Source: Actinomycetota bacterium
GTDB lineage: Bacteria > Actinomycetota > Acidimicrobiia > Acidimicrobiales > AC-35
Assembly: GCA_005884125.1 (NCBI GenBank)
Contig: VAXP01000134.1
Coordinates: 1-60,298, forward strand
DNA: 60,298 nucleotides
Direction: 5' to 3'
Positions 58,752 to 60,298 of this stretch are shown in pieces (within the stretch, counting starts at the first letter, position 1; each line of letters begins with the position of its first letter). Under the pieces are notes generated by a model. It saw nothing but the letters and a program-made list of their open reading frames with translations. It searched no databases and was not told the DNA's origin. A program made the translations under genes and the position numbers.

Positions 58752-58948
58752 AGGTCCACGTCGACGAGGAGCGCTGCCAGGGCCACGGTCGCTGCTACGC
58801 CACTGCTCCCGAGGTGTTCGCACCCGACGAGGTCGGCAACGGCCACGAGCTGGGCGATGGGGTCGTGGCCCCTGAGCTGGAGGACAAGGCCCGCCTGGCA
58901 GTCGCCAACTGCCCCGAGCAGGCCATAACCATCGAGGAGACGAGCTGA
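58748..58948 (+). CDS. P450-partner ferredoxin with CxxHxxC cluster motif
   Basis: A 66-aa ferredoxin: C10-x2-H13-x2-C16 and C55-P. In the standard single-cluster proteins the middle position is Cys or another residue; His here follows the mycobacterial-type ferredoxins that carry a 3Fe-4S or an unusual 4Fe-4S cluster. It should pass electrons to the P450 next door. GTG 58748 overlaps the tetR stop and the stop overlaps the P450 ATG (TGATG), so three genes are coupled. Confidence 0.92.
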   Translation: MKVHVDEERCQGHGRCYATAPEVFAPDEVGNGHELGDGVVAPELEDKARLAVANCPEQAITIEETS

Positions 58949-60150
58949 TGGGTTACCACGAACCGGTCACGGACTGGGCGACCGACTTCGACCACACCGA
59001 CGAGGTATGGGCCGCCGACCCTTACCCCATCTGGGATGGCCTCCGGCGCACGTGCCCCATGGCCCACAGCGCGCGCTACGGAGGGGTGTGGCTGCCCACC
59101 CGCCACGACGACGTGGCTGCCATCGCCTACGACACCGAGCGATTCACGTCCCGCAGCGTCGTGGTTACCGAGTTCCGGCCCCCGCTGATGCTCGCCCCGG
59201 AAGGCATCGCGCCGCCCATCACCTCCGACCCTCCGTTCCACAAGGAAGCCCGCCGGCTGCTGTTGGGCGTGTTCTCGCCCCAGGCGGTGGACAAGCTCGA
59301 ACCGTCGACGCGCGCTTACTGCGAAGAGCTGGTGGACAAGGTCCAGGGACGCGACGTGGTCGATGCCGCCCAGGAGTACGCGCAACACATCCCGGTTCGT
59401 GTCATCGCCGACATGCTCGGCCTGCCCGAGTCGGATGCCGACGTGTTCCGGGGCTTCGTCAACCACGTGCTCGAGGGAGTGGCCCTGCCCCTCGAGGAGC
59501 GAGCCCCAGGCATCGCCGCCCTCTTCGGATACCTGCAGGGTCACATCGAGGACCACGTCGCCCACCCGACGGACGACCTCATCACCCACCTCCTCAACTC
59601 CGAGCTCGACGGCCAAATGCTCGATCCCTTTCATGTCGTGCGTACCATCGGTCTGCTCCTCCTGGCCGGTATCGACACCACGTGGAGTGCCATCGGGGCT
59701 TCCCTCTGGCATCTGGCGGGCAACCCGGGCGACCGGGAGCGCCTGGTGGCCGAGCCCGAGCTCCTCCCCGTGGCCATGGAGGAGCTCCTGCGGGCCTACG
59801 CACCGGTGACCATGGCCCGGCTCGTGAAGCAGGACATGGACTGGAACGGCTGCCCCATGAAAGCCGAGGAGTGGGTCCTGCTCCCGTTCCCGTCGGCCAA
59901 CCGCGACCCCGCGGCCTTCGGGCAGGCCGACCACGTGGTCATCGACCGCGAGCCCAACCGCCACGCCGCCTTCGGTCTGGGCGTCCACCGCTGCGCCGGT
60001 TCGCACCTGGCCCGCATGGAGCTGCGGGTCGCCCTCGAGGTCTGGCTCGCCGCCTTCCCCGTGTTCCACCTGGCCGATCCCGAAGCGGTGCGCTGGTCGG
60101 GCGGCCAGGTCCGGGGGCCTCGCACCCTTCCCCTCAAGATGGGCAGCTGA
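58948..60150 (+). CDS. Cytochrome P450
   Basis: A 400-aa soluble P450. The heme loop FGLGVHRCAGSHLAR has the thiolate ligand C349; the I-helix is LLLAGIDTTW with the oxygen-binding D243/T244; EELLR is the ExxR. The length fits bacterial class I P450s. It needs a ferredoxin (upstream) and a reductase, which is not in the window. The substrate is unknown; a lipid, sterol-like or xenobiotic compound is possible. Translation is coupled to the ferredoxin (TGATG). No gene follows before rnpB. Confidence 0.95.
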   Translation: MGYHEPVTDWATDFDHTDEVWAADPYPIWDGLRRTCPMAHSARYGGVWLPTRHDDVAAIAYDTERFTSRSVVVTEFRPPLMLAPEGIAPPITSDPPFHKEARRLLLGVFSPQAVDKLEPSTRAYCEELVDKVQGRDVVDAAQEYAQHIPVRVIADMLGLPESDADVFRGFVNHVLEGVALPLEERAPGIAALFGYLQGHIEDHVAHPTDDLITHLLNSELDGQMLDPFHVVRTIGLLLLAGIDTTWSAIGASLWHLAGNPGDRERLVAEPELLPVAMEELLRAYAPVTMARLVKQDMDWNGCPMKAEEWVLLPFPSANRDPAAFGQADHVVIDREPNRHAAFGLGVHRCAGSHLARMELRVALEVWLAAFPVFHLADPEAVRWSGGQVRGPRTLPLKMGS

Positions 60151-60199
60151 GCACCGCCCGTCGCATTGGGCCGATCTCCTCAGCGTGGAGCCAGGGAGG

Positions 60200-60298
60200 G
60201 TGACGGTGAGCCGGCCTGTAGGCGGGGTTCTGTGAGGCGGGTCCTCTTGCGAGGCCCCGCCCTGGTGGCCATCCATCTGTGCGGCCTACCTGGGAGAT
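60200..60298 (-). ncRNA. rnpB: RNase P RNA, 3' end (partial)
   Basis: Read on the minus strand, the segment contains AGATGGATGGCCACC and ACAGAACCCCGCCTACAGG followed by CCGGCTC, the conserved 3' part of bacterial type A RNase P RNA (the CAGAACCCGGCUUA-like stretch that closes the pseudoknot). The 5' part lies beyond the window end. The 3' boundary near 60200 is estimated. Confidence 0.8.

Overview
The window is about 60.3 kb of very GC-rich chromosome from an actinomycetote, most likely Acidimicrobiia-like. The lineage rests on gene content: a WhiB protein, a BldD homologue, a BldC-like HTH protein, an hrcA-dnaJ operon with a CIRCE operator, a tad locus in the order known from Mycobacterium, and many GTG starts. 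Many genes are joined by GTGA or ATGA overlaps, and several have a TANNNT box 5-9 nt before the start codon, the layout of leaderless mRNAs. The species is not determined.

Layout. 1-6 kb: end of holA, rpsT, lepA, a UspA-like protein, DoxX, CIRCE-hrcA-dnaJ. 6-19 kb: a minus-strand tad/Flp pilus locus (cpaB, tadZ, a GAF-GGDEF diguanylate cyclase, tadA, tadB, tadC, pilin, three TadE/G-like pseudopilins) that runs into rsmE and bldD. A Ser/Thr kinase is divergent from it. 19-34.5 kb: housekeeping genes (HIT, phoH, ybeY, CNNM transporter, era, dinG, yihY, uppS, recO, glyS, ppdK) and a degenerate-receiver membrane protein. 34.6-42.6 kb: dnaG-sigA, two tRNAs, a frame-broken gene, an inositol-phosphatase family gene, a small gene with a perfect terminator, whiB, a group 2 sigma factor, a DUF523 gene and tRNA-Val. 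42.6-44.7 kb: a 2-kb lower-GC segment bounded by tRNA-Val and a 41-bp copy of its 3' half, carrying one membrane protein. 44.8-48.4 kb: a xylose-type ABC importer. 48.4-58 kb: VOC protein, polysaccharide deacetylase, class A PBP, zinc-ribbon coiled coil, histidine phosphatase, a MarR gene with an apparent frameshift, a 32-aa gene, an OYE-family flavoenzyme, an MBL-fold protein and an LCP protein. 58-60.3 kb: tetR-ferredoxin-P450, then the 3' end of rnpB on the minus strand.

The most interesting theme is a possible c-di-GMP circuit. A diguanylate cyclase with an intact GGEEF and an I-site sits inside the tad pilus locus, and the same strand ends at a BldD homologue that keeps the c-di-GMP-binding signature RxD-x8-RxxD. 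The locus appears to start with a leaderless 28-codon upstream ORF coupled to cpaB, back to back with the kinase promoter. Other leads are the tRNA-Val island, the receiver-like membrane protein with a degenerate active site, and the small gene before whiB.
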